Positions 44,167 through 53,384 are shown, counted from the first letter of the stretch. The stretch: DNA of 64,000 nucleotides from Monoglobus sp964617455 (GCA_964617455.1 CAZTYF010000008.1:8199-72198); one strand, 5' to 3'. Notes: generated from the sequence alone by a model not told the origin. Translations and numbers: made by a program.

Positions 44167-44200
44167 TTTATAAAAATATTGAGAAAGCGCTTAAAGTATT

Positions 44201-44674
44201 ATGAATAACGGCAATCGCAAAGACGAAAACCTCACCCTTTTGGGGAATAAAAAAACCGAATATAAATCCGACTATGCGCCGGAGGTTTTGGAAACTTTTG
44301 AGAACAGGCACAGGGAAAATGACTACTGGGTCAGGTTCAACTGCCCGGAATTTACTTCTCTTTGCCCCATAACCGGCCAGCCGGATTTTGCCGAGATTAT
44401 AATCTCATATGTTCCCGATGTGAAAATGGTGGAAAGCAAGTCCCTCAAGCTCTATCTGTTTTCTTTCAGAAATCATGGAGACTTTCACGAGGACTGTGTG
44501 AATATCATCATGAAAGATTTAATCGAATTGATGAATCCGAAATATATCGAGGTGTTCGGACGTTTCACGCCTCGGGGCGGAATTTCCATTCATCCCTATG
44601 CCAACTATGGCAGACCGGGGACCAAATGGGAGCAGGTGGCCTTTGACAGACTTTCGTCCCGCCCGGTGGAATAA
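44201..44674 (+). CDS. queF: NADPH-dependent 7-cyano-7-deazaguanine reductase QueF
   Basis: QueF reduces preQ0 to preQ1, the base inserted into tRNA. This is the short, single-domain type of 157 residues. FTSLCPITGQPDFAEI places the nucleophile at Cys55 and the acid at Asp62, as in the Bacillus enzyme. ESKSLKLYLFSFRNHGDFHE is the family signature. Only a weak ribosome site (GAGAAAG) is seen before ATG 44201. A terminator follows directly, closing the cluster. Confidence 0.96.
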   Translation: MNNGNRKDENLTLLGNKKTEYKSDYAPEVLETFENRHRENDYWVRFNCPEFTSLCPITGQPDFAEIIISYVPDVKMVESKSLKLYLFSFRNHGDFHEDCVNIIMKDLIELMNPKYIEVFGRFTPRGGISIHPYANYGRPGTKWEQVAFDRLSSRPVE

Positions 44675-44684
44675 GGCAAAAGCA

Positions 44685-44714
44685 AAAGCATCGGCCGAAA
44701 CCGATGCTTTTTTT
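44685..44714. terminator. Bidirectional terminator shared by queF and tRNA-Gly
   Basis: AAGCATCGG and CCGATGCTT form a 9-bp stem around CCGAAA, with seven T on the plus side and TTTTGCTTTTG on the minus side. It ends queF transcripts and, in the other direction, begins one base from the encoded CCA end of the tRNA. Confidence 0.88.
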
Positions 44715-44788
44715 GGAGCGGAAGACGAGATTCGAACTCGCGACGTTCACCTTGGCAAGGTGACGCTCTACCACTGAGCCACTCCCGC
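44714..44788 (-). tRNA. tRNA-Gly (anticodon GCC)
   Basis: Read on the minus strand, the acceptor GCGGGAG pairs with CTTCCGC (one G-U). The D arm is GCTCAGTGGTAGAGC. The anticodon stem-loop is TCACCTTGCCAAGGTGA with anticodon GCC. The T arm is CGAGTTCGAATCTCG. The discriminator is T and CCA is encoded, for 75 nt in total. It lies between queF and a membrane protein gene, has its own promoter and the shared terminator. Confidence 0.97.
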
Positions 44789-44814
44789 ACGGGCACTATG
44801 CCCCAACACAGTTT

Positions 44815-44843
44815 AGTATAGCAAGCCCGGGCCTTTTTGTCAA
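44815..44843 (-). promoter_or_regulatory. Promoter of tRNA-Gly
   Basis: TTGACA (44843-44838), a 17-bp spacer and TATACT (44820-44815) lie 27 bp before the tRNA. The -35 overlaps the last codons of the same-strand membrane protein gene ending at 44840. Confidence 0.85.
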
Positions 44844-45724
44844 GACTTTTTTTGCACTTTTTTGGTTTTTTTGCGTTTTTCCTTTTTCTCGCGCCTCATG
44901 AGTTTTGCGGCTTGGATCTCATCGCTGGTTTTGAGCTTGGGGATTAAGCTGGTGACCAACTTTCCCTTGCCTCGGGTTTTTATGTATAAAAATCCGAATA
45001 CAGAGAATGCAATCGCACCTACGCAATTGACAATAAGGTCTTTCATTGTGTCCGCAAGCCCCACGTCAAGATATGCGCCGTCGATTACCCAATCTTGGGG
45101 CACGCCGTTTACCGTTCCGGAAATGACGGTTTTGGTTACGTCTTTTATTAAAATCGGATTGTTGAGGCCGCTGGGGTTCAGCATTACGGAGGAAACATCA
45201 TGAACCATCCTGTCTTTTTGCATATCGGTGAGGAAGATTTGGTCCATTCCGTATTCGAAAAATTCCCAAACGGCACCGATTGCCATTGAGAAACAAAAAG
45301 TCACAAAGGCCACAAACCAGGGAGACATGGTGATGTGAATTTTGGGCGAACGGTTGAGTATATCAATCATGGCAAAGCCGATGGCAGCCATAATGAACCC
45401 GTTTATTGCATGCAAAATCACGTCCCAAAACGGAATAATCGTATAGAAGCTTTGGATTTCTCCCATGATTTCGGCGGCAAAAATAAAGAACAGAATGATG
45501 ACCTCAAGAAGTATGGGCAATTTTATGTTCAGCCAGTGGTCCACAAAGGTCGGAATCATAAACAGCAAAATAGTGAGGACGCAGGTGAACACATTCGTGT
45601 AATTCCCCATAAAAAACTGTCTTATCATAACAAGGATAACGAGGAAACTCAACACTCCGTGAATTATTCTCCGCTTATCTCTTTTTTTCTTTGTATCAAC
45701 ATCTTTCGGTTGGTTTTTATTCAT
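44840..45724 (-). CDS. Integral membrane protein, DUF2238/YjdF-like
   Basis: This 294-residue protein has a basic N-terminal tail, about six to seven membrane spans and a basic C-terminal tail (KLMRREKKEKRKKTKK). The segments PFWDVILHAINGFIMAAIGF and FSMAIGAVWEFFEYGMDQIF are like those of YjdF/DUF2238-type proteins, whose function is unknown. The start ATG 45724 is chosen as the first Met of a hydrophilic tail after GGGGGAA; a longer frame of 33 codons upstream lacks support. It is transcribed away from the cysE gene. Confidence 0.8.
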   Translation of the reverse strand: MNKNQPKDVDTKKKRDKRRIIHGVLSFLVILVMIRQFFMGNYTNVFTCVLTILLFMIPTFVDHWLNIKLPILLEVIILFFIFAAEIMGEIQSFYTIIPFWDVILHAINGFIMAAIGFAMIDILNRSPKIHITMSPWFVAFVTFCFSMAIGAVWEFFEYGMDQIFLTDMQKDRMVHDVSSVMLNPSGLNNPILIKDVTKTVISGTVNGVPQDWVIDGAYLDVGLADTMKDLIVNCVGAIAFSVFGFLYIKTRGKGKLVTSLIPKLKTSDEIQAAKLMRREKKEKRKKTKKVQKKS

Positions 45725-45837
45725 CCCTTTTATTCCCCCATTTTTTCCGATTGACTCGGCAAGACATATTATAACGTCTTTGCCCGGGTTTGTCAACATA
45801 ATTAACCCGCAAGGCGAATCCATATGTTATTAAAAGT

Positions 45838-45866
45838 TTGACAAATCCCTCGGAATATGTTATTAT
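45838..45866 (+). promoter_or_regulatory. Promoter of cysE
   Basis: Consensus TTGACA at 45838-45843, 17 bp, and TATTAT at 45861-45866, with a transcript start about 30 bp before the cysE ATG. I saw no T-box or other leader structure. Confidence 0.8.
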
Positions 45867-45903
45867 CATTTGACAGAGATTGTGAACAAGAAGGGTGGTT
45901 CCT

Positions 45904-46836
45904 ATGGAATATAATACCGAAAAGTTGATTGGCGATATAATCAAAAGTTACGATAATCACAGAGATATATGCCGAATCGATGAGACGAATATGATCAGCA
46001 AGAACATCATCATCGAAATCATAGATCGGCTCAGGAAAATTCTGTTCCCGGGATATTTTGAAAGCAGCAAAATACGGGGAGAATATATTTCCTACATTGT
46101 GGGCGAACATCTTGAGTTTATCCAGTATAACCTCAAAAAACAAATAGCCCGGGCTCTCGGCAGCGATGAGGCGTGCAGCGGATGCCCGAAGTTCACTCTT
46201 GAAAACAATGCGGAGGAAATAACCGACAGATTTCTCGAAAAGATACCCCAAATTCGCGAATATTTATATACCGATGTCCAAGCCGCCTTTGACGGGGACC
46301 CGGCAGCCAGCAGCACGGACGAGATAATATTTTGCTATCCGGGCCTCTATGCGGTCACGGTTTACAGAATAGCCCATGAGTTGCAGCTTTTGAAAGTTCC
46401 CATGATACCCCGTATTATGACCGAACATGCCCACAGCTTGACCGGTATAGATATCCACCCGGGGGCCACCATAGGCAAGCGGTTTTTCATAGACCACGGC
46501 ACCGGTATCGTGGTGGGGGAAACAACGGAAATCGGCGAAAATGTCAAAATTTATCAGGGAGTGACCCTGGGAGCTTTGTCCACCAGAAAGGGCCAGGAAT
46601 TGCGGGGCGTCAAGCGGCATCCCACCATCGGAAACAATGTCACCATCTATTCGGAAACGAGCATTTTGGGCGGGGAGACGGTTATAGGCGACGGAGCCAC
46701 CATCGGCGGCAATGCGTTTATAGTAAGTTCCATTCCCGCCGGCATGAAAGTCAGCGTCAAAAATCCGGAGCTCCAATTTACGAGCGGAGAACAGGATGAA
46801 CTCAGGCAGGGCGAGTTTTGGGATTGGGTGATTTGA
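45904..46836 (+). CDS. cysE: Serine O-acetyltransferase (EpsC-type)
   Basis: This enzyme acetylates serine for cysteine synthesis. The 310-residue protein has an N-terminal helical domain (about 1-180) longer than that of E. coli CysE, as in the EpsC group, and a left-handed beta-helix of hexapeptide repeats from IDIHPGATIGKRFFID onward. DHGTGIVVGETTEIGENV holds the catalytic His and Asp region. ATG 45904 follows AAGGGTGG. A topoisomerase operon begins 10 bp after its stop, so read-through is likely. Confidence 0.93.
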   Translation: MEYNTEKLIGDIIKSYDNHRDICRIDETNMISKNIIIEIIDRLRKILFPGYFESSKIRGEYISYIVGEHLEFIQYNLKKQIARALGSDEACSGCPKFTLENNAEEITDRFLEKIPQIREYLYTDVQAAFDGDPAASSTDEIIFCYPGLYAVTVYRIAHELQLLKVPMIPRIMTEHAHSLTGIDIHPGATIGKRFFIDHGTGIVVGETTEIGENVKIYQGVTLGALSTRKGQELRGVKRHPTIGNNVTIYSETSILGGETVIGDGATIGGNAFIVSSIPAGMKVSVKNPELQFTSGEQDELRQGEFWDWVI

Positions 46837-46846
46837 GGAGATACAT

Positions 46847-48826
46847 ATGTGTGCGAAAAAATATGACAATCAAAGCATAACCGCCCTCAAGGGAGCAGAC
46901 AGAGTCAGGAAACGTCCCGCCGTAATTTTCGGCTCGGACGGAATAGACGGCTGCGAACACTCCATGTTTGAAATTTTGTCAAACTCCATCGATGAGGCCA
47001 GAGAGGGCTTCGGCAATGTTATAACGGTAACCAGGTTTTTGAACAAGTCCATTGAGGTTGAGGATTTCGGCAGAGGAATTCCCGTTGACTATAACGAGCG
47101 GGAAAAGAAAAACAACTGGGAATTGGTTTTCTGCGAGCTCTATGCCGGGGGAAAATACAAAAACAATGCGGGCGGAAATTATGAGTTCAGCCTGGGTTTG
47201 AACGGCCTGGGCCTTTGCGCCACCCAATACAGCTCGGAGTTTATGAGTGTCGAAATCCTGCGGGACGGCTTTAAATACGAATTGGAATTCAAAAAGGGGA
47301 AAAACATCGGGGGCCTCAAAAAAACTCCGTTTCGCCACAGACATACGGGGACCCGAATCCTTTGGCGCCCGGACCTTAAGGTGTTCACGGATATCGATAT
47401 CCCGATTGACTATTATATCGACACACTTAAGCGGCAGGCGGTTGTCAATCCGGGAATCAGGTTTGTCCTTAAGAACGAAATAAGCCGCGGAAAATTCGAG
47501 GAGAGGGAATTTCTTTACGAAAACGGAATCACGGACTATGTCAGAGAACTTTCCGGGGGAAAAGCCTTCACGGAGCCCCATTATGCGGAGTCCGAGAGCA
47601 GCGGCCGGGACAGGGACGACCTTCCGGAATACAAGCTCAAAATGAGCTTTGCCTTCTGCTTTTCCAATGAGATATGCGGCACCGAATATTATCACAACTC
47701 AAGCTTTTTGGAGCACGGAGGTTCTCCCGACAAGGCTGTTCGCAACGCCTTTGTCTATGCCATCGACAAATACCTCAAGGCCGAGAGCAGATATAACAAA
47801 GGCGAGGGCAAAATCCAATACAGCGATGTTCAGGACAGCCTTTTGCTGGTTTCGAATTCCTACTCCACCATGACAAGCTATGAAAATCAGACCAAAAAGG
47901 CTATTAACAACAAGTTCATACAGGACGCCATGACCGAGTTTCTCAGGAAAACTCTTGACATATATTTCATAGAAAACAAATCGGAAGCGGATAAAATCTG
48001 CAATCAGGTTTTGGTGAACAAACGAAGCAGGGAAACCGCCGAGAAAACACGCATCAATGTCAAGAAAAAGCTCGGCGGCAGTTTGGATGTTTCCAACAGA
48101 GTGAAGAAATTCGTGGATTGTCGGAGCAAAGACCCAAGCAAGCGGGAGGTTTACATCGTTGAGGGAGATTCCGCCCTCGGTGCCTGCAAATTGGGGAGAG
48201 ACAGCGAGTTTCAGGCCATAATTCCCCTGAGGGGGAAAATCCTCAACTGCCTCAAGGCCGAATATGACAAAATATTCAACAGTGATGTGATTATCGACCT
48301 TTTGCGGGTTTTGGGATGCGGCGTTGAGATAAAGTCCAAGCACAACAAGGACCTGAGCTCCTTTGACCTGAGCAATCTCAAATGGAGCAAAATCATCATT
48401 TGCACCGATGCGGATGTGGACGGATTTCATATTCGAACCCAAGTGCTCACAATGATATACCGCCTTGTGCCCACTTTGATTGAAAAAGGCTATGTGTATA
48501 TCGCGGAGTCGCCTCTCTATGAAATAAACACCAAAAAGAACACCTATTTCGCCTTTAACGAGCAGGAAAAAACCGACATCCTCAACAAAATCGGGGAGCA
48601 AAAATATACCATCCAGCGGAGCAAAGGTTTGGGGGAAAACCAGCCCGATATGATGTGGAAAACCACCATGAACCCGGAAACCCGCCGATTGATTAAGATT
48701 ATGCCCGCCGATGTTATAAAAACCCGGGAAATATTCGACTTGCTCCTTGGGGACAATGTGAGCGGCAGGAAGGAATACATCTCGGATATGGGTCATAACT
48801 ATATCGATATGGTTGATGTTTCCTAA
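46847..48826 (+). CDS. parE: DNA topoisomerase IV subunit B-like (ParE/GyrB family)
   Basis: This type IIA topoisomerase ATPase subunit has 659 residues. The GHKL site appears as EILSNSIDEAREGFG and VEDFGRGIPVD, but the glycine lid GLNGLGLCATQYSS differs from the usual GLHGVG. The TOPRIM domain has YIVEGDSALGACK and DADVDGFHIRTQ with the metal-binding acids. KGLGENQPDMMW is close to the usual KGLGEM. It lies 66 bp upstream of its ParC-like partner. Divergence from standard GyrB suggests a second, specialised topoisomerase beside gyrase. GAGGAG precedes ATG 46847. Confidence 0.9.
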   Translation: MCAKKYDNQSITALKGADRVRKRPAVIFGSDGIDGCEHSMFEILSNSIDEAREGFGNVITVTRFLNKSIEVEDFGRGIPVDYNEREKKNNWELVFCELYAGGKYKNNAGGNYEFSLGLNGLGLCATQYSSEFMSVEILRDGFKYELEFKKGKNIGGLKKTPFRHRHTGTRILWRPDLKVFTDIDIPIDYYIDTLKRQAVVNPGIRFVLKNEISRGKFEEREFLYENGITDYVRELSGGKAFTEPHYAESESSGRDRDDLPEYKLKMSFAFCFSNEICGTEYYHNSSFLEHGGSPDKAVRNAFVYAIDKYLKAESRYNKGEGKIQYSDVQDSLLLVSNSYSTMTSYENQTKKAINNKFIQDAMTEFLRKTLDIYFIENKSEADKICNQVLVNKRSRETAEKTRINVKKKLGGSLDVSNRVKKFVDCRSKDPSKREVYIVEGDSALGACKLGRDSEFQAIIPLRGKILNCLKAEYDKIFNSDVIIDLLRVLGCGVEIKSKHNKDLSSFDLSNLKWSKIIICTDADVDGFHIRTQVLTMIYRLVPTLIEKGYVYIAESPLYEINTKKNTYFAFNEQEKTDILNKIGEQKYTIQRSKGLGENQPDMMWKTTMNPETRRLIKIMPADVIKTREIFDLLLGDNVSGRKEYISDMGHNYIDMVDVS

Positions 48827-48892
48827 GGCCCCTATTTTGCTTGGGACAGCGGTTCCGATATATAAAAATCCGACGGGAATTGAGAGTATAAC

Positions 48893-51091
48893 ATGAAAAA
48901 ACCCATAATACAAGAGCAACAGATAACCGACACCATAGAGAACAACTATATGCCTTACGCCATGAGCGTAATTATATCCCGCGCCATACCCGAAATCGAC
49001 GGCCTCAAACCGTCTCATCGGAAACTCCTTTATACCATGTATAAAATGGGGCTTATAGGCGGTTCAATGACGAAATCCGCCAATGTGGTGGGACAGACCA
49101 TGCGCCTGAATCCCCACGGCGACGCTGCCATATATGAGACCTTGGTCCGCCTGACCGACGGCAACGGAGCCCTTCTTCTTCCTCTTGTGAAGTCCAAGGG
49201 CAATTTCGGCAGGGTATATTCAAGGGATATGGCCTATGCCGCCGCTCGGTACACCGAGGTCAAACTGAGCCCCATATGCACAGAGCTCTTTGATGAAATC
49301 GATAAGGACACGGTGGACTTTGTGGATAACTACGACGGGACAATGAAAGAGCCCACCTTGCTGCCCACAACTTTTCCCAACATCCTTGCCAATCCGAACC
49401 AAGGCATTGCCGTGGGTATGGCATCGAATATTTGCTGCTTTAACCTTCGGGAATTGTGTGACGCCACCATTGCGATTATGGAGGACCCGGAGGCCGATTT
49501 GACCTCTGTTATGCCTGCACCCGATTTTCCCACGGGAGGTCAACTCCTGTACGATAAGGCCGAGATTGATGAAATTTATCGAACCGGCAGGGGCACGATT
49601 AAGGTTCGGGCAAAATATAAGTACGACAAAAAGCAAAACTGCATTGACATATATGAGATACCTTACAGCACCACCGTTGAAGTTATAATCGACAAAATCG
49701 CAGAGCTGGTCAAATCGGGAAAGATAAGGGAAATTTCCGATGTGCGGGATGAGACCGACCTTAAGGGTCTCAAAATCACGATTGACCTGAAGCGGGGCGC
49801 GGACCCGGATATGCTTATGGCCAAGCTCTACAAAATGACGGCTCTTCAGGACAGTTTCGGCTGCAATTTCAATATCTTGGTTGAGGGCTCTCCCATGGTC
49901 CTCGGTGTCAACGACATTCTCTGCGAGTGGCTCAGATTCCGCCGCAGCTGCGTGAAACGGGCATTGAGCTTCGACATCGAAAAAAAGAGCGACAAGCTCC
50001 ATCTCCTTGAGGGGCTCAGCCTTATATTGCTCGATATCGACAAAGCCATCAAAATAGTCCGAAATACAGAGGACGACGCCATGGTCGTTCCAAATCTTAT
50101 GAGCGGTTTCGGAATAACCCGGGTTCAAGCGGAATTCGTGGCCGACATAAAGCTCAGGAATTTAAACAAGGACTATATCTTAAAGCGTACGGCGGAAATC
50201 GAGAGCCTCAAATCCGAAATCGAAAATCTGCAAAAAACGGTCAAGAGCAAAAGCCGAATCAACAAACTGATTGAAAGGCAGCTCAAAAAAATCGCCAAAA
50301 AATACGGCTCGGACCGAAAAACCGAGATAATATCGGCGGAGGAAATCACCGAGCCTCCGGTTCAAGAGACAATACCGGATTACGGTCTCAAGCTTTTCAG
50401 AACCCGAGACGGCTATTTGAAAAAAATCTCCTTGGTATCTCTCAGAACCAGCGGCGAGCAAAAAGTCAAAGACGGCGATGAGCTTGTTCAGGAAGTTGAA
50501 GCCAAAAACAGCAGCGAAATCATCTTCTTCGGGGAAGAGGGTAATGCCTACAAAATAAAGGCCTATGACATCCCCGACAGCAAAGCCAGCCTTTTGGGTG
50601 ATTTTATCCCGAATCTTTTGGGCCTGACGGACAAGGAGCGTATCCTCGGTATGGCCGTCACGGATGATTTCGGCGGGGAACTTGTGTTTTGCTTTGAAAA
50701 CGGCAAGGCGGCCAAAGTCCCTCTTTCCGCCTATCAAACCAAAACAAACCGAAAAAAGCTGACGGGAGCCTTTTGCGTAAAATCCCCCCTTGTTGGTATG
50801 TTCCAAATACCGAAAGACGATATCCTTGAAATTGTGCTGTTTTCCGACGGAGGCCGGGCCGTTTCTTTCAAAACCGACAGAATCCCCCTCAAAACCTCCC
50901 GCCAAAATCAGGGCATAAACGTTATGTCTTCCCGCAGGGGCAGTGTTGTGGCCCGCTGCATTCCCGCATCTCAATCGGGGATATTGAATCTCTCAAGGTT
51001 CAGAACGAGAACCCTCCCTGCGGTGGGAGCCATCGTGAGAGACACGGACCTCGGTGCGGAGCAAATCGGAATCGACGACGATAATTTGTAA
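48893..51091 (+). CDS. parC: DNA topoisomerase IV subunit A-like (ParC/GyrA family)
   Basis: This breakage-reunion subunit has 732 residues. The active-site Tyr is residue 120 in AAARYTEVKLSP. The quinolone region reads RLNPHGDAAIYETLVRL, with Ala78 where Ser is usual and Asn before PHGD in place of His. A coiled-coil dimer gate follows (about 410-480). The C-terminal domain is shorter than in GyrA and I see no GyrA box (QRRGGKG), which favours topoisomerase IV activity, i.e. decatenation. ATP-driven strand passage would need the ParE-like partner encoded upstream. Confidence 0.9.
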   Translation: MKKPIIQEQQITDTIENNYMPYAMSVIISRAIPEIDGLKPSHRKLLYTMYKMGLIGGSMTKSANVVGQTMRLNPHGDAAIYETLVRLTDGNGALLLPLVKSKGNFGRVYSRDMAYAAARYTEVKLSPICTELFDEIDKDTVDFVDNYDGTMKEPTLLPTTFPNILANPNQGIAVGMASNICCFNLRELCDATIAIMEDPEADLTSVMPAPDFPTGGQLLYDKAEIDEIYRTGRGTIKVRAKYKYDKKQNCIDIYEIPYSTTVEVIIDKIAELVKSGKIREISDVRDETDLKGLKITIDLKRGADPDMLMAKLYKMTALQDSFGCNFNILVEGSPMVLGVNDILCEWLRFRRSCVKRALSFDIEKKSDKLHLLEGLSLILLDIDKAIKIVRNTEDDAMVVPNLMSGFGITRVQAEFVADIKLRNLNKDYILKRTAEIESLKSEIENLQKTVKSKSRINKLIERQLKKIAKKYGSDRKTEIISAEEITEPPVQETIPDYGLKLFRTRDGYLKKISLVSLRTSGEQKVKDGDELVQEVEAKNSSEIIFFGEEGNAYKIKAYDIPDSKASLLGDFIPNLLGLTDKERILGMAVTDDFGGELVFCFENGKAAKVPLSAYQTKTNRKKLTGAFCVKSPLVGMFQIPKDDILEIVLFSDGGRAVSFKTDRIPLKTSRQNQGINVMSSRRGSVVARCIPASQSGILNLSRFRTRTLPAVGAIVRDTDLGAEQIGIDDDNL

Positions 51092-51098
51092 AAATATC

Positions 51099-51127
51099 TT
51101 TTCAAATCGGGGTTTTTGTGATATAAT
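51099..51127 (+). promoter_or_regulatory. Possible promoter of the DUF4330 gene
   Basis: TTTTCA (51099-51104), 17 bp and TATAAT (51122-51127). The -35 is weak, but the -10 is perfect and lies 36 bp before ATG 51164. Confidence 0.5.
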
Positions 51128-51163
51128 CCCAATGTGGTACAGTTTTTTAACGGAGTGAAATAT

Positions 51164-51826
51164 ATGCTTCAGAAGAAGATTATTTGGAAACTGAATATAA
51201 TAGATTTACTGCTTATTGCAATCATATTGCTCAGCGTCTCCGCCCTCATATACAAGTCCGTGTCGGGCAGCGGTGACGAAAGCGAATATCGGGAATATAA
51301 GATAACCTACATTTGCGAAAGCGCCCCGATAAAACTCTTGGATTCGGTAACCGAGGGGGCTCTGTGCGTTGACGGAAACAACGGTGACGAGGTGGGTGAA
51401 CTTACCGACTTTGAAGTCACTCCGATTGCGGAATACGATGCGTCCGCGGCTCGGGTTTCGGATCGGTCTTCCTCCGAAGAGTCACGGGATAACGACAGCG
51501 AAAACACCGATGAGGATAATACCGACGGGGAAAACGGCGATGAAAACTCCCCCGAGAGCAACTCCGAAGACGAAAATATGAGGGATGAAAATTCCGATGC
51601 CGATTCCGATTCCGATGAGGAGAGCTCTCAAAGCAAAAAGGCGACTCCCACTCCCGGGCCCACTCCGACCCCCACAAGAGGCGAGGCGGTTTTCAACACC
51701 GTGGTGGAGGCTGCCAAGGCGGACCACGGAATCAGAATCGAAAAAAACGTGTACCTGCTGGGCCAAAATGTTCAATTGGTTATCGGAGATGCGGTTTTTG
51801 ATGTGTATATAAGCGATATAGAATAA
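51164..51826 (+). CDS. DUF4330-type membrane-anchored protein
   Basis: This 220-residue protein has one N-terminal membrane span (LNIIDLLLIAIILLSVSALI), a small external beta domain, an extremely acidic low-complexity linker (about residues 105-160, mainly Asp, Glu, Ser, Asn), a Thr-Pro stretch and a C-terminal beta domain ending in VFDVYISDIE. The split of the domain by an acidic linker is unusual. ATG 51164 is placed 9 nt after CGGAGTG; ten upstream codons are open. It is followed within 40 bp by an O-antigen ligase-like gene, and DUF4330 proteins are often close to polysaccharide genes. Function unknown. Confidence 0.85.
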   Translation: MLQKKIIWKLNIIDLLLIAIILLSVSALIYKSVSGSGDESEYREYKITYICESAPIKLLDSVTEGALCVDGNNGDEVGELTDFEVTPIAEYDASAARVSDRSSSEESRDNDSENTDEDNTDGENGDENSPESNSEDENMRDENSDADSDSDEESSQSKKATPTPGPTPTPTRGEAVFNTVVEAAKADHGIRIEKNVYLLGQNVQLVIGDAVFDVYISDIE

Positions 51827-51863
51827 AAATATCGGCCAAACAAGCTCTATGTAATATAAACCC

Positions 51864-53288
51864 ATGAAAGACATACTGATTCAAACCTATAAAAACAGTT
51901 TTCTGTACGAGATTATCCTGTGGATAACCGGCGTTGCGGTGCCTCGATTAAAAAAGGATTTTTTTTCGAGCCGAATTTATAAAATTTCCCAATGGTTTGA
52001 GAAAAATGTTTTGAATAACAAATACCTTGAGTTTTTTTTCGATACGAGAAAAGTCGGAGAGGCCTGGTATGACAGTGCCTTTTACAGGTATTCCACCTAT
52101 TTCATCAGACGTCTTGCCTTTGTTATCCCCAAATCGAAGATAAAATTCCGCCCCTGTTTTATAGGGCTTTTCATGTTGTTTGTGTTGCTTTTCCCGAGCA
52201 GGTATTGGGATAATTTCTTTATGGTGCCGGCGTTTATGTGCATTGCGCTGATATACATAAGCCACAATGCGGTCCACAGGACGGGCGTGATATTTATCCT
52301 CATCAATGTTATCATCACCATGTTCATAGGAATGATGAGCATCTCCATACCTATTGCGGCCTGTAAGACTCTTTCCTACTTCCTCCTTGCGGTTGATTTG
52401 TTTTTCCTGATTTCTTTTGCCATAAGAACTCAAGAGGATCTTGAAAATTATCTGATGTTTTTGTTTATCGGAATGGTGGCCCTGTGTTTCTTGGGTATTG
52501 TCCAGGAATATTCTCAGGGGGATTTCGGCGCCGCAGTCCAAGGTGTATTCGGCGATTCCGAGGTTTTTGCGGAGATTTTGGTTTTGCTGTTCCCCTTTGC
52601 CTTTGTCTATCCCATCACCCTCAAGTCCAAATTCCGTCGGGTGGTTTATTCGATTCTTGTGATGGGCATATCTTTTCAAGTGATAACCGCAACCCAGTCA
52701 AGGGCTGCATTTGTCGCATATTTCACGGAACTCATAATAGTCATCCTGCTCATGGACAGGCGGTACATCCCCATGATTCTCCTCCTTGCTCCCACCTTCA
52801 GCGGCAGGGTTATTTCAAACATAGTGCTGATGTGGCAGAGAGGGAGCAGGAGCGGCAATTTTATCGAAAATATAATCAGCGCCTTGGGGAGCTTTTGGCG
52901 TTACGGCTTTGGGGTGAACACCGACAATTTTGTCAATATGTACAACATCTCGGCGCTGCATTACGGCGACAAACATTCCCTGATTAATTTGCCCAACCTG
53001 ACCATAAGCCCAATTTATTTCAATATTTTGGTGAATGTGGGAGCGATTTTTATGATAGGGTTTATGTTTTATATTTTGCAGATTGCCCACTCATCCATCA
53101 CCTGTATGTTCGGCTCAACACCTCGGCAAAAGCTGATTTTTGCCGCAGGCCTTGCCGCGCTTTTGGGAATTTCCGTATCGTCCATGATGGAATCCTCCTT
53201 CTTTGACCCTCGGGTTTTGATTATGTATTGGTCGATGCTGGGAATACTCCGCTCCGGGCGTATAATCAAAATGGGAGTCATGGATTAG
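51864..53288 (+). CDS. O-antigen ligase/polymerase-like membrane protein
   Basis: This 474-residue protein has about 11 to 12 hydrophobic spans. A large soluble loop near residues 325-385 (ALGSFWRYGFGVNTDNFVNM ... HSLINLPN) with GFG and a following LPNL is typical of the Wzy_C domain of O-antigen ligases and polymerases. It probably transfers or polymerises a surface glycan on the outer face of the membrane. It sits between the DUF4330 gene and a membrane protein of unknown function. The glycan could be the secondary wall polymer bound by SLH domains (inference). The ribosome site is weak. Confidence 0.82.
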   Translation: MKDILIQTYKNSFLYEIILWITGVAVPRLKKDFFSSRIYKISQWFEKNVLNNKYLEFFFDTRKVGEAWYDSAFYRYSTYFIRRLAFVIPKSKIKFRPCFIGLFMLFVLLFPSRYWDNFFMVPAFMCIALIYISHNAVHRTGVIFILINVIITMFIGMMSISIPIAACKTLSYFLLAVDLFFLISFAIRTQEDLENYLMFLFIGMVALCFLGIVQEYSQGDFGAAVQGVFGDSEVFAEILVLLFPFAFVYPITLKSKFRRVVYSILVMGISFQVITATQSRAAFVAYFTELIIVILLMDRRYIPMILLLAPTFSGRVISNIVLMWQRGSRSGNFIENIISALGSFWRYGFGVNTDNFVNMYNISALHYGDKHSLINLPNLTISPIYFNILVNVGAIFMIGFMFYILQIAHSSITCMFGSTPRQKLIFAAGLAALLGISVSSMMESSFFDPRVLIMYWSMLGILRSGRIIKMGVMD

Positions 53289-53325
53289 GGAGCCGGGGAA
53301 TAATGTGCAAAATTTTAAATATGTA

Positions 53326-53354
53326 TTGACTAAACCCAATATTTCTATTATAAT
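53326..53354 (+). promoter_or_regulatory. Promoter of the 340-residue membrane protein gene
   Basis: TTGACT (53326-53331), 17 bp, TATAAT (53349-53354), 30 bp before ATG 53385. Confidence 0.8.
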
Positions 53355-53384
53355 GTCCTTATAAATGTATGTGGAGGCACACAG

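Noticed and set aside
45725..45903. T-box or other cysteine-responsive leader before cysE
   Set aside because: Only about 30 bp separate the promoter and the ATG, too little for a T-box.
47699..49018. 439-codon minus-strand frame antisense to parE and parC
   Set aside because: It is a shadow of the two topoisomerase genes, crosses their junction and has no independent signals.
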